From the NCBI GenBank assembly GCA_902554785.1, contig CACDQG010000002.1:1-64000 (forward strand): a stretch of DNA of 64,000 bases, in the 5' to 3' direction. This document shows positions 47,467-58,247 of this stretch, in pieces; position 1 is the stretch's first letter; every line of letters begins with the position of its first letter. The notes beneath the pieces were generated by a model. It was not told where the DNA came from, searched no databases, and saw nothing but the letters and a program-made list of their open reading frames with translations. The position numbers and the translations under genes are program-made. The stretch comes from an uncultured Pelagibacteraceae bacterium (GTDB lineage: Bacteria > Pseudomonadota > Alphaproteobacteria > Pelagibacterales > Pelagibacteraceae).

Positions 47467-49008
47467 TTAAGAATTTAATTCTACTTGTTTCACAGAATTT
47501 ACCAACTTCACACGTTCAAAATCAGACAATCTATTTTGAGTTATTATTTGATTTAATATTTTAGTGTATTCTGATCCAGTTTGAGCATAATTTTTTAGAG
47601 TAGATGTAAGTGCTAGTCCTGTAATTTTTTTTTCTTTATCTCTTAACTGCTTTCTTTTTTCTCTAAATTTTGAATAGCTTTTATGTGTATTTAAATTATT
47701 TTTGTATGCCTTCACAGATGCCCTTAATATTGGAAATTTTAATATTTTATGATTTTTGTTACTATCTCTGTCTAATGGCGCTATACCTTGTCCGTCCCAA
47801 GTCCATTGACCAAAAATAGCATTACCCTCTAAAGCAAATCTAGATGTGCCCCAGCCACTTTCTTTTGCGGCCTGGGCTAACGCTATGGAAACTGGTATCA
47901 TATCCATTCTAAACATTAACTGATTAAGATCACCTCTTTTTACTTTATATTCAAGAAGCTTTTGTCTTAGCCATTGTTTTTCTAAATCAGATGTGAATTT
48001 TTTTTCAATTAAAATTTTTAATTTTTCACGGTCATCTAATATCTTTTCGTTCTCTGCTACGATTAAAGGCAGAACAATCTTAATAAATGTCTCTTTTTTA
48101 AGTTGTACGTTTTGTAAACCGTTTAGATCTCTTGGAAATTGTGTAAAGTATATTGGTTTTACCAATTTTTCACTTCTTACTTTTCTTAAATCGTAGTCAA
48201 CGTCCTTAAAAAGTTGAATAACCGTCTCAGTTCTTAAATTTAAATCAGGTAATATTACCTCTGCTACATTGTTTCTTTTAACTTTAAGCTCAGGTTTTTT
48301 AGTTTCTTTTTTTGTTTTTACTTCAGGTTTTTTAGTTTCTTTTTTTGTTTTTACTTCAGGTTTTTTAGTTTCTTTTTTTGTTTTTACTTCAGGTTTTTTG
48401 TTTTCTTTTTTTATTTTGACCTCAGGTTTTTTGGTTTCAAGGGTTTTTTTAGAAAAATCAAAGTTTTTATAACTGTTTACACCCACAACAACAGCTGTGG
48501 ATATCCCGACAACTAAAAAGAATCCTATTATAACGTTTCTCGCACTCCTTGGGTCAATTTGTTGGTTATAAATTGAGTTAAAGACATCTGTAAAAAGATT
48601 GCCAAAAAATTTACTTACTGTAGAGCCTAACTTAGGAAAGACATTTAAAAAATTGAAACCAATAATGCCTATTCCTTTCCATAGATTGTTAAATCCATGG
48701 TTTACTTTCCTGGATGTGTCATATTTATAGTTTTCTATTCTTCTTATTAATCTATTCTTATCTTTTATCTTCTCTTCTTTATATTCAGCAACACTTGATT
48801 TTAATTTTGAAATTGGTTTTGTAAAATTTTCTTTAAAAAAACTAGTTTTAAAATCTTTTGGAATAATAATTTTATTTTTTTTTAAAATTAGTTCAATTTG
48901 TCCGGTGGTAAGATGTTTTCTATTTTTTGTATATTCTTGTATCTCTTTTACATTATAAATGTATGCTAATTCTAATAATTTATCTCTGTAGCTTAGTTTT
49001 TTTTTCAT
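47467..49008 (-). CDS. Membrane-anchored Bax/FlgJ-like glucosaminidase with Lys/Pro/Glu repeat linker
   Basis: PVSIALAQAAKESGWGTSRFALEGNAIFGQWTWDGQGI glucosaminidase motif; TM segment; KKPEVKTKKET repeats. Confidence 0.85.
   Translation of the reverse strand: MKKKLSYRDKLLELAYIYNVKEIQEYTKNRKHLTTGQIELILKKNKIIIPKDFKTSFFKENFTKPISKLKSSVAEYKEEKIKDKNRLIRRIENYKYDTSRKVNHGFNNLWKGIGIIGFNFLNVFPKLGSTVSKFFGNLFTDVFNSIYNQQIDPRSARNVIIGFFLVVGISTAVVVGVNSYKNFDFSKKTLETKKPEVKIKKENKKPEVKTKKETKKPEVKTKKETKKPEVKTKKETKKPELKVKRNNVAEVILPDLNLRTETVIQLFKDVDYDLRKVRSEKLVKPIYFTQFPRDLNGLQNVQLKKETFIKIVLPLIVAENEKILDDREKLKILIEKKFTSDLEKQWLRQKLLEYKVKRGDLNQLMFRMDMIPVSIALAQAAKESGWGTSRFALEGNAIFGQWTWDGQGIAPLDRDSNKNHKILKFPILRASVKAYKNNLNTHKSYSKFREKRKQLRDKEKKITGLALTSTLKNYAQTGSEYTKILNQIITQNRLSDFERVKLVNSVKQVELNS
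48292..48423 (-). repeat. 33-bp in-frame tandem repeat (three identical copies plus one diverged)
   Basis: aggttttttagtttctttttttgtttttacttc at 48292, 48325 and 48358 identical; 48391 copy diverged; encodes KKPEVKTKKET. Confidence 0.95.
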
Positions 49009-49011
49009 ATT

Positions 49012-49557
49012 CTAAAGCGCTTCTACTGAATTTACTTCTTTTACATAGTGTTTAAGAAGATTTTGAACTCCTTGCTTAAGTGTCATGAGTGAGCTTGGGC
49101 AGCCTGAACAACTACCTTGCAACTCTACTTTAACAACTCCATTTTCAAAAGATTTAAACTTTATATCTCCACCATCTCGTGCGACAGCAGGTCTAATTTT
49201 AGTATCCAAAACGTCTATTATTTTTTTAACAGTTTCGTCTGTATTATTTGAATTATCTAAATTTTTATTTTCCTTCAAAATCGGTTCTTTATTATTTTCA
49301 AAATAATGGTTTAAGTGAGAAATGACCATTGGTTTAAGCTCTTCCCACGAAGCTTCATCTGTTTTTTTAACAGATAAAAAATTTTTGGATAATAGTACAA
49401 GTTCAACGCCTTTAAATTCTAAAAGCTCTTTAATAAAAGTATTAGATAAATTATCTACTTTGCCCTTTTGAAACTCCTCTGTGCCGATTGACGATATAAT
49501 ATTTTCAGAGAGGAATTTTATTGAGTTGGGATTTGGAGTGGTTTCTGTCTGTATCAT
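49012..49557 (-). CDS. NifU-like Fe-S scaffold protein (NfuA family)
   Basis: TETTPNPNSIKFL N-domain and GSCSGCPSSLMTLKQGVQNLL CxxC. Confidence 0.92.
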   Translation of the reverse strand: MIQTETTPNPNSIKFLSENIISSIGTEEFQKGKVDNLSNTFIKELLEFKGVELVLLSKNFLSVKKTDEASWEELKPMVISHLNHYFENNKEPILKENKNLDNSNNTDETVKKIIDVLDTKIRPAVARDGGDIKFKSFENGVVKVELQGSCSGCPSSLMTLKQGVQNLLKHYVKEVNSVEAL

Positions 49558-49569
49558 GAGGAATTTATA

Positions 49570-50574
49570 TTATATCAAACCTACTTTTTCACGTATAATT
49601 TTTAGGTTTTCCTCAGCAATTATATTGGCTTTTTCTTTGCCTTTTTTGAGTATTTGCTTTAGATGAGACTTATCTGCTAATAATTTATTAATTTCCTTTC
49701 CTACAGGTGTAATCTCGTTAATTAATATTTCTGTCAAGTTTGTCTTTAAAAAAGAATACTCTTTACCAGCCATTTCTTTTAAAACTTTATCAAAACTATT
49801 TTTTGAAATATCAGAATAGATTTTAATTAAATTAAGAGCTTCAGGTTTTTTTTCTAATTCTTGTGGGTTTTCAGGAATAGGCTCGGAGTCTGATTTGGCT
49901 TTTTTTATTTTTTTGATAATTTGATCAGCACTATCTTTTAAATTAATTCTTGAAAAATCTGACTCTTCAGATTTACTCATCTTTTTTGTACCATCACGCA
50001 AACTCATAACTCTAGATATATTTTTAGAAATAAGTGGTTCTGGTAAAGGAAAAAAGTCTTTACAATTAAAATCATTATTAAATTTCTGTGCAATATCTCT
50101 AGATAATTCTAAATGTTGTTTTTGATCTGCTCCAACAGGAACATGTGTCGCCTTATAGAGTAATATGTCTGCTGCCATTAAATTTGGATAAATATATAAA
50201 CCTACACTAGCTTTTTCTTTGTCTGGCCCAGCTTTATCTTTAAATTGAGTCATTCGATTAAGCCAGCCCATCCTTGAAACACAATTTAAAATCCAAGCTA
50301 ATTCAGTGTGTCCTGAAACTGATGACTGATTAAAAATTATACTTTTGTCTGGATCTATTCCTGCAGCTAAAAAACCTGCTAATGTCTCTAGCACATTGGT
50401 ACGTAATTCATCAGGTTTTTGATAAATAGTAATTGCGTGTAAATCGACAATACAATAAATACATTTCATCTCTTTTTGGAGTGAAACAAAGTTCTTTAAA
50501 GCTCCAAGATAGTTTCCTAAGTGTAAATTTCCAGTTGGTTGTACTCCAGAGAATACTAATTTTTTTTTACTCAT
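49570..50574 (-). CDS. trpS: Tryptophanyl-tRNA synthetase
   Basis: [25 protein letters not shown] motif. Confidence 0.97.
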   Translation of the reverse strand: MSKKKLVFSGVQPTGNLHLGNYLGALKNFVSLQKEMKCIYCIVDLHAITIYQKPDELRTNVLETLAGFLAAGIDPDKSIIFNQSSVSGHTELAWILNCVSRMGWLNRMTQFKDKAGPDKEKASVGLYIYPNLMAADILLYKATHVPVGADQKQHLELSRDIAQKFNNDFNCKDFFPLPEPLISKNISRVMSLRDGTKKMSKSEESDFSRINLKDSADQIIKKIKKAKSDSEPIPENPQELEKKPEALNLIKIYSDISKNSFDKVLKEMAGKEYSFLKTNLTEILINEITPVGKEINKLLADKSHLKQILKKGKEKANIIAEENLKIIREKVGLI

Positions 50575-52101
50575 TTAATTTGTTTTATAGTTTTTAATTT
50601 TTAATAAACCTAATAAGTAACAGAATAACAAATATACAATTCCCACGAAACCTACAATTAATAATAAATAAATTGACTTATAATAGTAATTATATTCTAG
50701 ATAATTTGAGTATTTTGATAAAGCAAAGACTAATGCGATCGACATTACAACCGTCGCAATAATTATTTTGAGTAAATTATTAAGTATTTTACTTTGTAAA
50801 AGTAAAAAATTGTGTTTTTTTAATAAGTAGAAATAGATTAATACTCCAATCCAAGTTGAAAAGGAAGTTGCAATAGGAATTATAAGAAAACCAATCTTGT
50901 TAAAAAACACAATGCTAATTAAAATATTTAAGAAAACAATTAGTAATGAAATATAGAATGGCGTTTTCGTATTATCTCTTGCAAAAAAGAAATTAGCTAA
51001 AATCTTAACTAATGCAAATGCGATAACGCCGTATCCAAAAAAAGTTAAAGCATCTGATGTCATTGTAACATCTTTATAACTAAAGGATCCATATCCGAAT
51101 AATGCGTTTACAATTTCTTCTGAAGCAATTATCAAGCCCAGGCTAGCCGGTATAGATAAGAGCATAGATAATTCTATAGACTTAGTTTGAATTGTTGAAA
51201 CTTTCGAATAATTTTTCTTATTTAATGCTTTTGATAACACTGGAAGAGAGACTGTTCCAACAGCTATTCCTGCAATTGCTAAATTAATTTGATAAACCCT
51301 ATCTGCATAATATAAATATGAAACTGCTCCAGATTGAAAAGATGCAATTATAGTTCCAACTAAAATATTAACCTGGGTAACCCCAGATGAAAGAATACTT
51401 GGTAATAATTTTTTAAAAAAAAATTTTACTTTCTTTGAAAATTTAGTTTTGAATTTTAAATATGGCTTATAATATTTTGAACTTACATAAATTAGAAAGA
51501 TAAGTTGAATAATACCTGCTAAAGTAACACCGTAAGATAGTTGTTTAGCAAAATTTAAATTTTGGTAATAGGAAATCAATATACTGATAATCAAAACTAA
51601 ATTAAGAATGATTGGTGCTGCTGCTGCTGCAGCAAACTTATTGTTGGAGTTTAATATTCCAGAAAAAAATGATGATAAGCTCACGAATAATAAAAAAGGA
51701 AATGTAATTCTTGTAAGCTCAACAGCTAGATTAAACTTAATATCATCGGCTGTAAAACCTGGGGCGATTAAATATACTAAATAAGGTGTAAATATTTCTG
51801 CAAGCGTAACAATAAAAAGCAAAGTAATTACCAATAGACTGAAGACATCATCTGCAAATAGTTTACCACTTTTATCATTTTTAAACTTTGCTGAAGTATA
51901 ACTTGGTATGAAAGCTGCGTTAAAAGTACCTTCTGCAAATAATCTTCTAAAAGTATTTGGTAGTCTAAAAGCTACAAAGAAAGCATCTGCAAAAATAGAT
52001 GCTCCAAGAAAAATAGCTATTAATATATCTCTTAAGTAGCCCAAAATTCTGCTGATTAGTGTAAAAAAACTAAATATTGAAGCTGAAGAAAGTAAGTTCA
52101 T
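50575..52101 (-). CDS. murJ: Lipid II flippase MurJ
   Basis: MVF/MATE-like TM protein, FRLPNTFRRLFAEGTFNAAFIP motif. Confidence 0.95.
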   Translation of the reverse strand: MNLLSSASIFSFFTLISRILGYLRDILIAIFLGASIFADAFFVAFRLPNTFRRLFAEGTFNAAFIPSYTSAKFKNDKSGKLFADDVFSLLVITLLFIVTLAEIFTPYLVYLIAPGFTADDIKFNLAVELTRITFPFLLFVSLSSFFSGILNSNNKFAAAAAAPIILNLVLIISILISYYQNLNFAKQLSYGVTLAGIIQLIFLIYVSSKYYKPYLKFKTKFSKKVKFFFKKLLPSILSSGVTQVNILVGTIIASFQSGAVSYLYYADRVYQINLAIAGIAVGTVSLPVLSKALNKKNYSKVSTIQTKSIELSMLLSIPASLGLIIASEEIVNALFGYGSFSYKDVTMTSDALTFFGYGVIAFALVKILANFFFARDNTKTPFYISLLIVFLNILISIVFFNKIGFLIIPIATSFSTWIGVLIYFYLLKKHNFLLLQSKILNNLLKIIIATVVMSIALVFALSKYSNYLEYNYYYKSIYLLLIVGFVGIVYLLFCYLLGLLKIKNYKTN

Positions 52102-52171
52102 AAATAATCTAAATTAAGCCATAAATTTATAGTGAATTAAATTTTTTTATATTACATACTCATTTAAATAA

Positions 52172-54454
52172 ATGCCAAAGAAAACAGAAATTGATCACTA
52201 TTCAGATAAAGAGGCACTTGATTTTCATATAAAAGGAAAGTCAGGCAAAATTGAGATTAATTCAAGTAAACCCTTAACAACAAAAAGAGATCTCTCTCTT
52301 GCTTACTCACCTGGAGTTGCTGCACCGGTGAAAGAAATAGCCAAAAATCCTGATCTTGCTTACGACTATACAAGTAAAGGAAATTTGGTTGCAGTCATTA
52401 GTAATGGATCAGCAATATTAGGATTAGGTAATTTAGGATCATTAGCTTCGAAGCCTGTGATGGAAGGTAAATCTGTTTTATTTAAGAGATTTGCAGATAT
52501 AGACTCTATTGATATCGAAATAAATAATAATAATCCAGAGGCCGTTATTGAAACAATTAAAAATATAGGAGGAACTTTTGGAGGGATTAATCTTGAAGAT
52601 ATTGCGGCGCCTGATTGTTTTATAATTGAACAGAAATTAAAAGAAACTTTAGACATACCTATATTTCATGACGACCAACATGGTACCGCTATAATTACTA
52701 CTGCTGCTCTGATAAATGCATTAGACATCTCAAAAAAAAAGATTGATAAAGTAAAAATTGTCGTGAATGGTGCGGGTGCCTCTGCTCAAGCCTGTGCAAA
52801 TTTATTTAAAAGTACCGGTGTTAAAAGTGAAAATATAATCATGTGTGATAGCAAAGGCGTAATTTACAAAGGTAGAAAAAATATTGACCAGTTTAAATCA
52901 GCACATGCGATAGACACAAAATTAAGAACATTAGATGAAGCAATTAAAGGAGCTGACGTCTTTTTGGGATTATCTGCAAAAGATGTTGTATCTAAGGATA
53001 TGATCAAATCAATGGCTAACAATCCAATTATTTTTGCTTGTGCAAATCCTGATCCAGAAATTAAGCCAGAGTTAATTCAAGAAGCGAGATCTGACGCAAT
53101 AATCGCAACTGGTAGATCAGATTATCCAAATCAGGTTAATAATTTAATTGGTTTTCCTTATATATTTAGAGGTGCACTAGATGTAAGAGCCAAAGAAATA
53201 AATGAAGCTATGAAAGTTGCTGCTGCAAACTCGATAGCTTTGCTAGCAAGAGAAAATGTTCCTGATGAAGTAGTTTCCGCTTATGGTGGAGATAGACCTA
53301 GATATGGTAAAGAATACATTATTCCCTCTACTTTTGATCCAAGATTAATTAGTGTTATTCCTGCTGCTGTTGCTGAGGCTGCAATGAAAAGTGGTGTAGC
53401 AAGAAAACACATTACAGATTTAGAGATTTATAAAGACCAATTAACTAATCGACTTGATCCAACGATGTCTTTAATGCAAGGTATCAACGCAAAAATAAGA
53501 AAAAATCCAAAAAGAGTCATATTTGCCGAGGGTGAAGACGAGAACATGCTTAAAGCTGCAATAGAATTTGGAAGAAATAAACTTGGTACTCCAATATTAA
53601 TTGGAACAGAAAAAAGAATAAAAGAACAACTTAAAAATATAGGTTTAGATGAAAATTATAAAATAGAAATTGTAAATTCAACTGATAAAGAAAAACGAGA
53701 AAAATACGTGAAGCATTTATACAAGAAATTACAAAGAGAAGGGCAATTAGAAAGGGATGTCGACCGTTTAGTAAGGAACGAACGAATAGCCTGGGGTGCA
53801 TCAATGATAGCCTGCAAAGATGCTGATGCCATGGTTACTGGGAATATAAGACATTATGCAGCCTCCATTGAAAAGTTGAAGAAGGTGACTGAACCAAGGC
53901 CGGGTGAAGAAATATTTGGAATGACGATGATTACTCTTAAGGGAAAAACTATCCTTGTTGCAGATACTAATGTTCAAGATTTTCCTTCCCCGGAAAGGCT
54001 GGTAAAAGTTTCAAAATCTTGCGTTCGTGTTGCAAGGCTATTTGGCTTTGACCCAAAAGTAGCTTTTTTATCTCACTCAACATTTGGAAAACCTATTTCA
54101 AAAAATACAAAACATGTAAGAGACGCGATTGAATTATTGAGAAAAGAAAAAGTTGATTTTGATTTTGATGGAGAGATGCAGCCGGACGTAGCATTAAATC
54201 CAATCTACCAAGAGATTTATCCATTCTCAAAAATAGTAGGAAATGCAAATATATTAATTATGCCGGCTCTTCATAGTGCTGCTATCTCTACGAAGCTAAT
54301 GAAAGTTTTTGGTGGAGGTAAACTGATAGGCCCTCTTTTGATAGGTTTAGGTTCTCCAATTGAGGTTGCGCCTCTAAGAGCGAGTACTTCAGAAATTTTA
54401 AACTTAGCTTCGATTGCAGCTTTCTCTTCTGATGTTATTGATTATTCTAATTAA
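52172..54454 (+). CDS. maeB: NADP-dependent malic enzyme with phosphotransacetylase-like domain
   Basis: LAYSPGVAAPVKEI, FHDDQHGTAIITTAAL, and C-terminal PTA domain (PALHSAAISTKLMKVFGGGKLIGPLLIGL). Confidence 0.95.
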   Translation: MPKKTEIDHYSDKEALDFHIKGKSGKIEINSSKPLTTKRDLSLAYSPGVAAPVKEIAKNPDLAYDYTSKGNLVAVISNGSAILGLGNLGSLASKPVMEGKSVLFKRFADIDSIDIEINNNNPEAVIETIKNIGGTFGGINLEDIAAPDCFIIEQKLKETLDIPIFHDDQHGTAIITTAALINALDISKKKIDKVKIVVNGAGASAQACANLFKSTGVKSENIIMCDSKGVIYKGRKNIDQFKSAHAIDTKLRTLDEAIKGADVFLGLSAKDVVSKDMIKSMANNPIIFACANPDPEIKPELIQEARSDAIIATGRSDYPNQVNNLIGFPYIFRGALDVRAKEINEAMKVAAANSIALLARENVPDEVVSAYGGDRPRYGKEYIIPSTFDPRLISVIPAAVAEAAMKSGVARKHITDLEIYKDQLTNRLDPTMSLMQGINAKIRKNPKRVIFAEGEDENMLKAAIEFGRNKLGTPILIGTEKRIKEQLKNIGLDENYKIEIVNSTDKEKREKYVKHLYKKLQREGQLERDVDRLVRNERIAWGASMIACKDADAMVTGNIRHYAASIEKLKKVTEPRPGEEIFGMTMITLKGKTILVADTNVQDFPSPERLVKVSKSCVRVARLFGFDPKVAFLSHSTFGKPISKNTKHVRDAIELLRKEKVDFDFDGEMQPDVALNPIYQEIYPFSKIVGNANILIMPALHSAAISTKLMKVFGGGKLIGPLLIGLGSPIEVAPLRASTSEILNLASIAAFSSDVIDYSN

Positions 54455-55026
54455 AGTTTATTTCTACTTAATTCAGTTGCTAAATATATTGAGGGAAAAA
54501 CTTCTTTAACGTCGTAAATTTTATTTGCTTCATTAATTACCTCTTTTTTTTCCTCTTGATCCATTGCTATACCAAAAATATAAATATTTTTATTAATGGT
54601 TTCTAAAGTATAGTTTCTTGCCTTGGTCTTTTTATTAAAAATTAATGCAGATCTTAACTGGCTAGTAATTAAAATATCTTTTGCTGTGTTTTTAAAACTC
54701 GATTGACCTTTAATAGTAATTGCATTTTTAACAGAACGAACACCATTTGTCTCCCATGCCATCTTTGTTATTTTAATTTTTTCTTCAGGCTCATCTACCT
54801 TGCCCGTAAGAAAAATTCTTCCATCTATTACCTCTGATTGAATTGATAAAAAATACTTTTTATTAGCTAAAGCTAACCTTGCAGATAGATTTTTTTGCAT
54901 AATAGTATCGTCTATTTGCATTCCAATAGTTCTTGGATCAAAAGTTATATCTACTCCTGCTCCAAACTGACCCACTGAAGAGCAAGATGATAATAAAATT
55001 AATAATAAAAAACTAATTTTTTTCAT
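54451..55026 (-). CDS. BON-domain lipoprotein (DolP/YraP-like)
   Basis: Lipobox LLSSCSS; two BON repeats (FLTGKVDEPEEKIKITKMAW...); adjacent to rsmI. Confidence 0.85.
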   Translation of the reverse strand: MKKISFLLLILLSSCSSVGQFGAGVDITFDPRTIGMQIDDTIMQKNLSARLALANKKYFLSIQSEVIDGRIFLTGKVDEPEEKIKITKMAWETNGVRSVKNAITIKGQSSFKNTAKDILITSQLRSALIFNKKTKARNYTLETINKNIYIFGIAMDQEEKKEVINEANKIYDVKEVFPSIYLATELSRNKL

Positions 55027-55849
55027 TTTTTATTTTAAGACACGTTTCATATATTTCTTTTTTATTAGTTTGTTCTTGTTCAAAAATCAATTCAACTGTG
55101 TCTTTTAAACTATATTTTTTTAAATAATTTTTTGCTTTGTTGATAATTTTATCTTTATTGAAAATTTTACCATGTGATTTTATTTCTGATATAACGATTG
55201 TTAGTTCTCCTTTGATATTACTTTCAAACCCTTTAAAATTGTCAATACTCGTCCTATAAAAAGTTTCATGTATTTTAGTCATCTCTCTAGCAATCATCAA
55301 ATTTCTACCTGAAAAATAATTTCTAAGCCTTTTTAAGTAAAAGTTTATTTTTTGAGCAGGGACAAAAAGAATGATTGAATAAACTATTTTTGAGAGCAGT
55401 GTTAGTGTTTTTTCTAATTCTTTTTCTTTTTTTGGTAAAAATCCAAAAAATAAAAATTTGTCATCAAAGCCTGACACGCTCATAGCTGATGTTATTGAAG
55501 AAACACCTGGAATAGGGATAATTTTAATTTTATTATTTATGCATTCATTTATTAAAATACGCCCTGGATCTGATAGCATTGGGGTACCGGCATCGGAAAT
55601 TAAGGTCAAAATTTTGCCCTGTTTTATATGCTCTATGATACTTGTAATTTTTTTTTTTTCGTTAAACTTATGGTAAGAAATTAATTTTTTTTTTAATTTT
55701 AAATGATTAAACAATTTTAAAGAATGTCTAGTGTCTTCGCATAAAATTATGTCAGATTTTTTTAATACTTCTATGGCTCTTAAAGTAATATCCTCTAAGT
55801 TTCCAATAGGTGTTGAAACAATGTATAAACTTTCTTTAATTAATTTCAT
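55013..55849 (-). CDS. rsmI: 16S rRNA 2'-O-methyltransferase RsmI
   Basis: LYIVSTPIGNLEDITLRAIEVLK, CEDTRHSLKLF, SDAGTPMLSDPGRIL. Confidence 0.95.
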   Translation of the reverse strand: MKLIKESLYIVSTPIGNLEDITLRAIEVLKKSDIILCEDTRHSLKLFNHLKLKKKLISYHKFNEKKKITSIIEHIKQGKILTLISDAGTPMLSDPGRILINECINNKIKIIPIPGVSSITSAMSVSGFDDKFLFFGFLPKKEKELEKTLTLLSKIVYSIILFVPAQKINFYLKRLRNYFSGRNLMIAREMTKIHETFYRTSIDNFKGFESNIKGELTIVISEIKSHGKIFNKDKIINKAKNYLKKYSLKDTVELIFEQEQTNKKEIYETCLKIKNEKN

Positions 55850-55852
55850 TTT

Positions 55853-57007
55853 ATGAAAAAATTCAGTATTTATATTTTATCTTACATAGTATTTTTTTTA
55901 CATACTAATCTTTCAAGTAATGAAGAAAATAAAAATCTGAAAATAGGATTATTGGCTCCCCTAACAGGTGAATATGCAGAATTAGGTAATTCACTTTTAT
56001 TCTCCTTACAATTAGCTTTGGAAGAAATAGATGATAAAAATGTTTTTATAGTGCCAAGAGATAGTGGTTTTAATAATAAAAAAAAACTTAATACTGCAAT
56101 TCAGGATATTAAGTCCCAAGGAATAAATATAATAATAGGTCCAATAAGTTTTGAAGAATTTGATGAGGCAAAAAAATATAACGATATAATTTTTATATCA
56201 CCCTCAAATATTTCTCCTAATTTTAATGATAATATCATAAGTATTGGTATAAGTTTAGAGTCTCAGTTAGTAGCACTGAGAGATTTTATTAAAAGTCAAA
56301 ATAAAAAAAAAACAGTAATAATGTTTCCTGATAACAAATATTCAACTTTGATTGAAACAAAATTAAAAAATTTTGATTTAGGTAACATCAAATTATTCAA
56401 ATATAGTTCAAATCCCCAGATTTTGACCGGTGAAATAGAAGTTTTAACAAATTATTCTGAAAGAAAAAGAAAATTAGAATTTAGAAAAAAAATGTTTGAG
56501 GACAAAGAGGATGAACAATCTTTAAGGGAATTAGATCGATTAGATCAACTCTATACTCTTGGCGGAGTTAGTTTTGATTCTGTCATTATTATCGACTTTG
56601 GAAATAATCTTAAAAGTGTTCTAACGTCATTGGTTTACACTGATGTAGATCAAAGCAAGGTTTTATTTACCACAGTAAATCAATGGTTTGATGAAAGTAT
56701 ATTTTATGAAAATACGATTAAAACTATTTATTATCCTTCGATAAACTACTCTGAGTTTAAAAAATATAATGAAAAGTATTTCAAAAAATTTAAAGCTTAT
56801 CCTAGTGAGATAACAATTTTAACTTATGATGCGATGGGTTTAATCTATTATGCGTGGAAGAAAAATGGAAAATTAAGTTCAATTAACGATTTTTCTTTTA
56901 AAAATAAGATTAAAGGTAAAATAGGAACTTTTAGTTTTAAAGATAAAAGAGTTCTACAGGAGCTTAACATTTACAAAACACACGACAATACATTCATAAA
57001 GTTTTAA
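55853..57007 (+). CDS. Periplasmic binding-fold protein, LpoA-like penicillin-binding protein activator
   Basis: IGLLAPLTGEYAELGNSLLFSLQLALEEI; divergent from rsmI as in the yraL/yraM arrangement. Confidence 0.8.
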   Translation: MKKFSIYILSYIVFFLHTNLSSNEENKNLKIGLLAPLTGEYAELGNSLLFSLQLALEEIDDKNVFIVPRDSGFNNKKKLNTAIQDIKSQGINIIIGPISFEEFDEAKKYNDIIFISPSNISPNFNDNIISIGISLESQLVALRDFIKSQNKKKTVIMFPDNKYSTLIETKLKNFDLGNIKLFKYSSNPQILTGEIEVLTNYSERKRKLEFRKKMFEDKEDEQSLRELDRLDQLYTLGGVSFDSVIIIDFGNNLKSVLTSLVYTDVDQSKVLFTTVNQWFDESIFYENTIKTIYYPSINYSEFKKYNEKYFKKFKAYPSEITILTYDAMGLIYYAWKKNGKLSSINDFSFKNKIKGKIGTFSFKDKRVLQELNIYKTHDNTFIKF

Positions 57008-57575
57008 TTATTTTCTTTAGTTTTTTAAATGCTAAATATCTATGATCAATTAACATTTTTTTATGTTTTGACATTTCACCAAAAGTTTTATTTTTTGAAT
57101 TAGGAATAAATATTGGATCATAGCCAAAACCTTTTTTTCCAATTATTTTTTTTGAAATTTGTCCATGAACTACACCTTTTACACTTATCATTCTTTTATG
57201 ATCTTTATACGAAAGAGAACATATGAAAGTTGCTGATCTATTTTTTTTATTTTTAAGTTTTTTTAAAATAAGTTTCATTGCATTAATAAATCCACCATTT
57301 TTTTTTGCTAATCTTGCTGAATATATTCCAGGTTGTTGTTTAAGTGATTTAATACATAAGCCTGAGTCGTCAGAAATTACTGGATAGTCAACATATCTTG
57401 AAAAAAAATTTGCTTTCAATCTTGAATTTGAAATAAAGGTTTTCCCTGTCTCTTTCGGGCTTGGAATTTTAAGTTTTATTGGATTAATTTTTATGTACTT
57501 TTTTGAAATTAAAGATGAAATTTCTTTGAATTTTCCCAAATTATGAGTTCCCACTAAAATTTTTTTCATTTTCAC
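56994..57575 (-). CDS. rdgB: Non-canonical purine NTP pyrophosphatase (RdgB/HAM1)
   Basis: LVGTHNLGKFKEI, SDDSGLCIKSLKQQPGIYSARLA, GFGYDPIFIPN. Confidence 0.95.
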   Translation of the reverse strand: MKMKKILVGTHNLGKFKEISSLISKKYIKINPIKLKIPSPKETGKTFISNSRLKANFFSRYVDYPVISDDSGLCIKSLKQQPGIYSARLAKKNGGFINAMKLILKKLKNKKNRSATFICSLSYKDHKRMISVKGVVHGQISKKIIGKKGFGYDPIFIPNSKNKTFGEMSKHKKMLIDHRYLAFKKLKKIIKTL

Positions 57576-57612
57576 CTAGTAATTTAATAAAAATTTACTA
57601 TATAGCAATCAG

Positions 57613-58194
57613 ATGTCGGAGAATAACAAAAAAGACGCAGAAAAAACTAAGGACCCTTTAAAAGATGTCCCTAAAGAGAAAATAGAACAGATCTCAATTG
57701 AGCAAAAATTAAAGGAAACCGAGGATAAATTACTTAGATCTCTGGCTGAAATTGAAAACCAGAGGAGAAGATTTGAGAAAGAAATAAAAGACGCTTTTGA
57801 GTTTGGTTCTTATAATTTCGCTAAAGAAAGCTTAGCAATTTTAGACAATTTGGAGAGAGCAAAAAATGCAATTAAAAACGACGAAGTTTTAAAATCCAAT
57901 AAAGACTTAGACAAATTTTTAGAAAATATTTCAATAATTGAAAAAGATTTAGTATCCATTTTTGAAAAAAATAGAATTACAAAAATTGATGCCAAGGGCA
58001 AAAAATTTGACCCAAATCTTCACCAAGCAATGGCTGAGATAGAAAGTAATGAGTCTGAAGAAGGAACTATTGTTCAAGAAATTCAGTCAGGCTACATGTT
58101 GGGTGAAAGACTGTTAAGACCGGTATTAGTAGGGGTTTCAAAGAAAGAAAAATCAAAAATTAAGGAAAAAGAGGAAAAAAAAGAGAAAAACTAG
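57613..58194 (+). CDS. grpE: GrpE nucleotide exchange factor
   Basis: RSLAEIENQRRRFEKE, GKKFDPNLHQAM, GYMLGERLLRPVLVGVSK. Confidence 0.95.
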   Translation: MSENNKKDAEKTKDPLKDVPKEKIEQISIEQKLKETEDKLLRSLAEIENQRRRFEKEIKDAFEFGSYNFAKESLAILDNLERAKNAIKNDEVLKSNKDLDKFLENISIIEKDLVSIFEKNRITKIDAKGKKFDPNLHQAMAEIESNESEEGTIVQEIQSGYMLGERLLRPVLVGVSKKEKSKIKEKEEKKEKN

Positions 58195-58247
58195 CCTTGT
58201 AGAAAGAAAAAAAACCCCCATATAAAAACAACAGAAGGAATTTTTTA

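Noticed and set aside
48292-48423. 33-bp repeats as a CRISPR array
   Set aside because: Units are directly contiguous with no spacers and are in frame inside a protein-coding gene.
57576-57612. HrcA/CIRCE or clear sigma-32 promoter upstream of grpE
   Set aside because: No CIRCE inverted repeat and no convincing CTTGAA...CCAT pair in the 37-bp gap.
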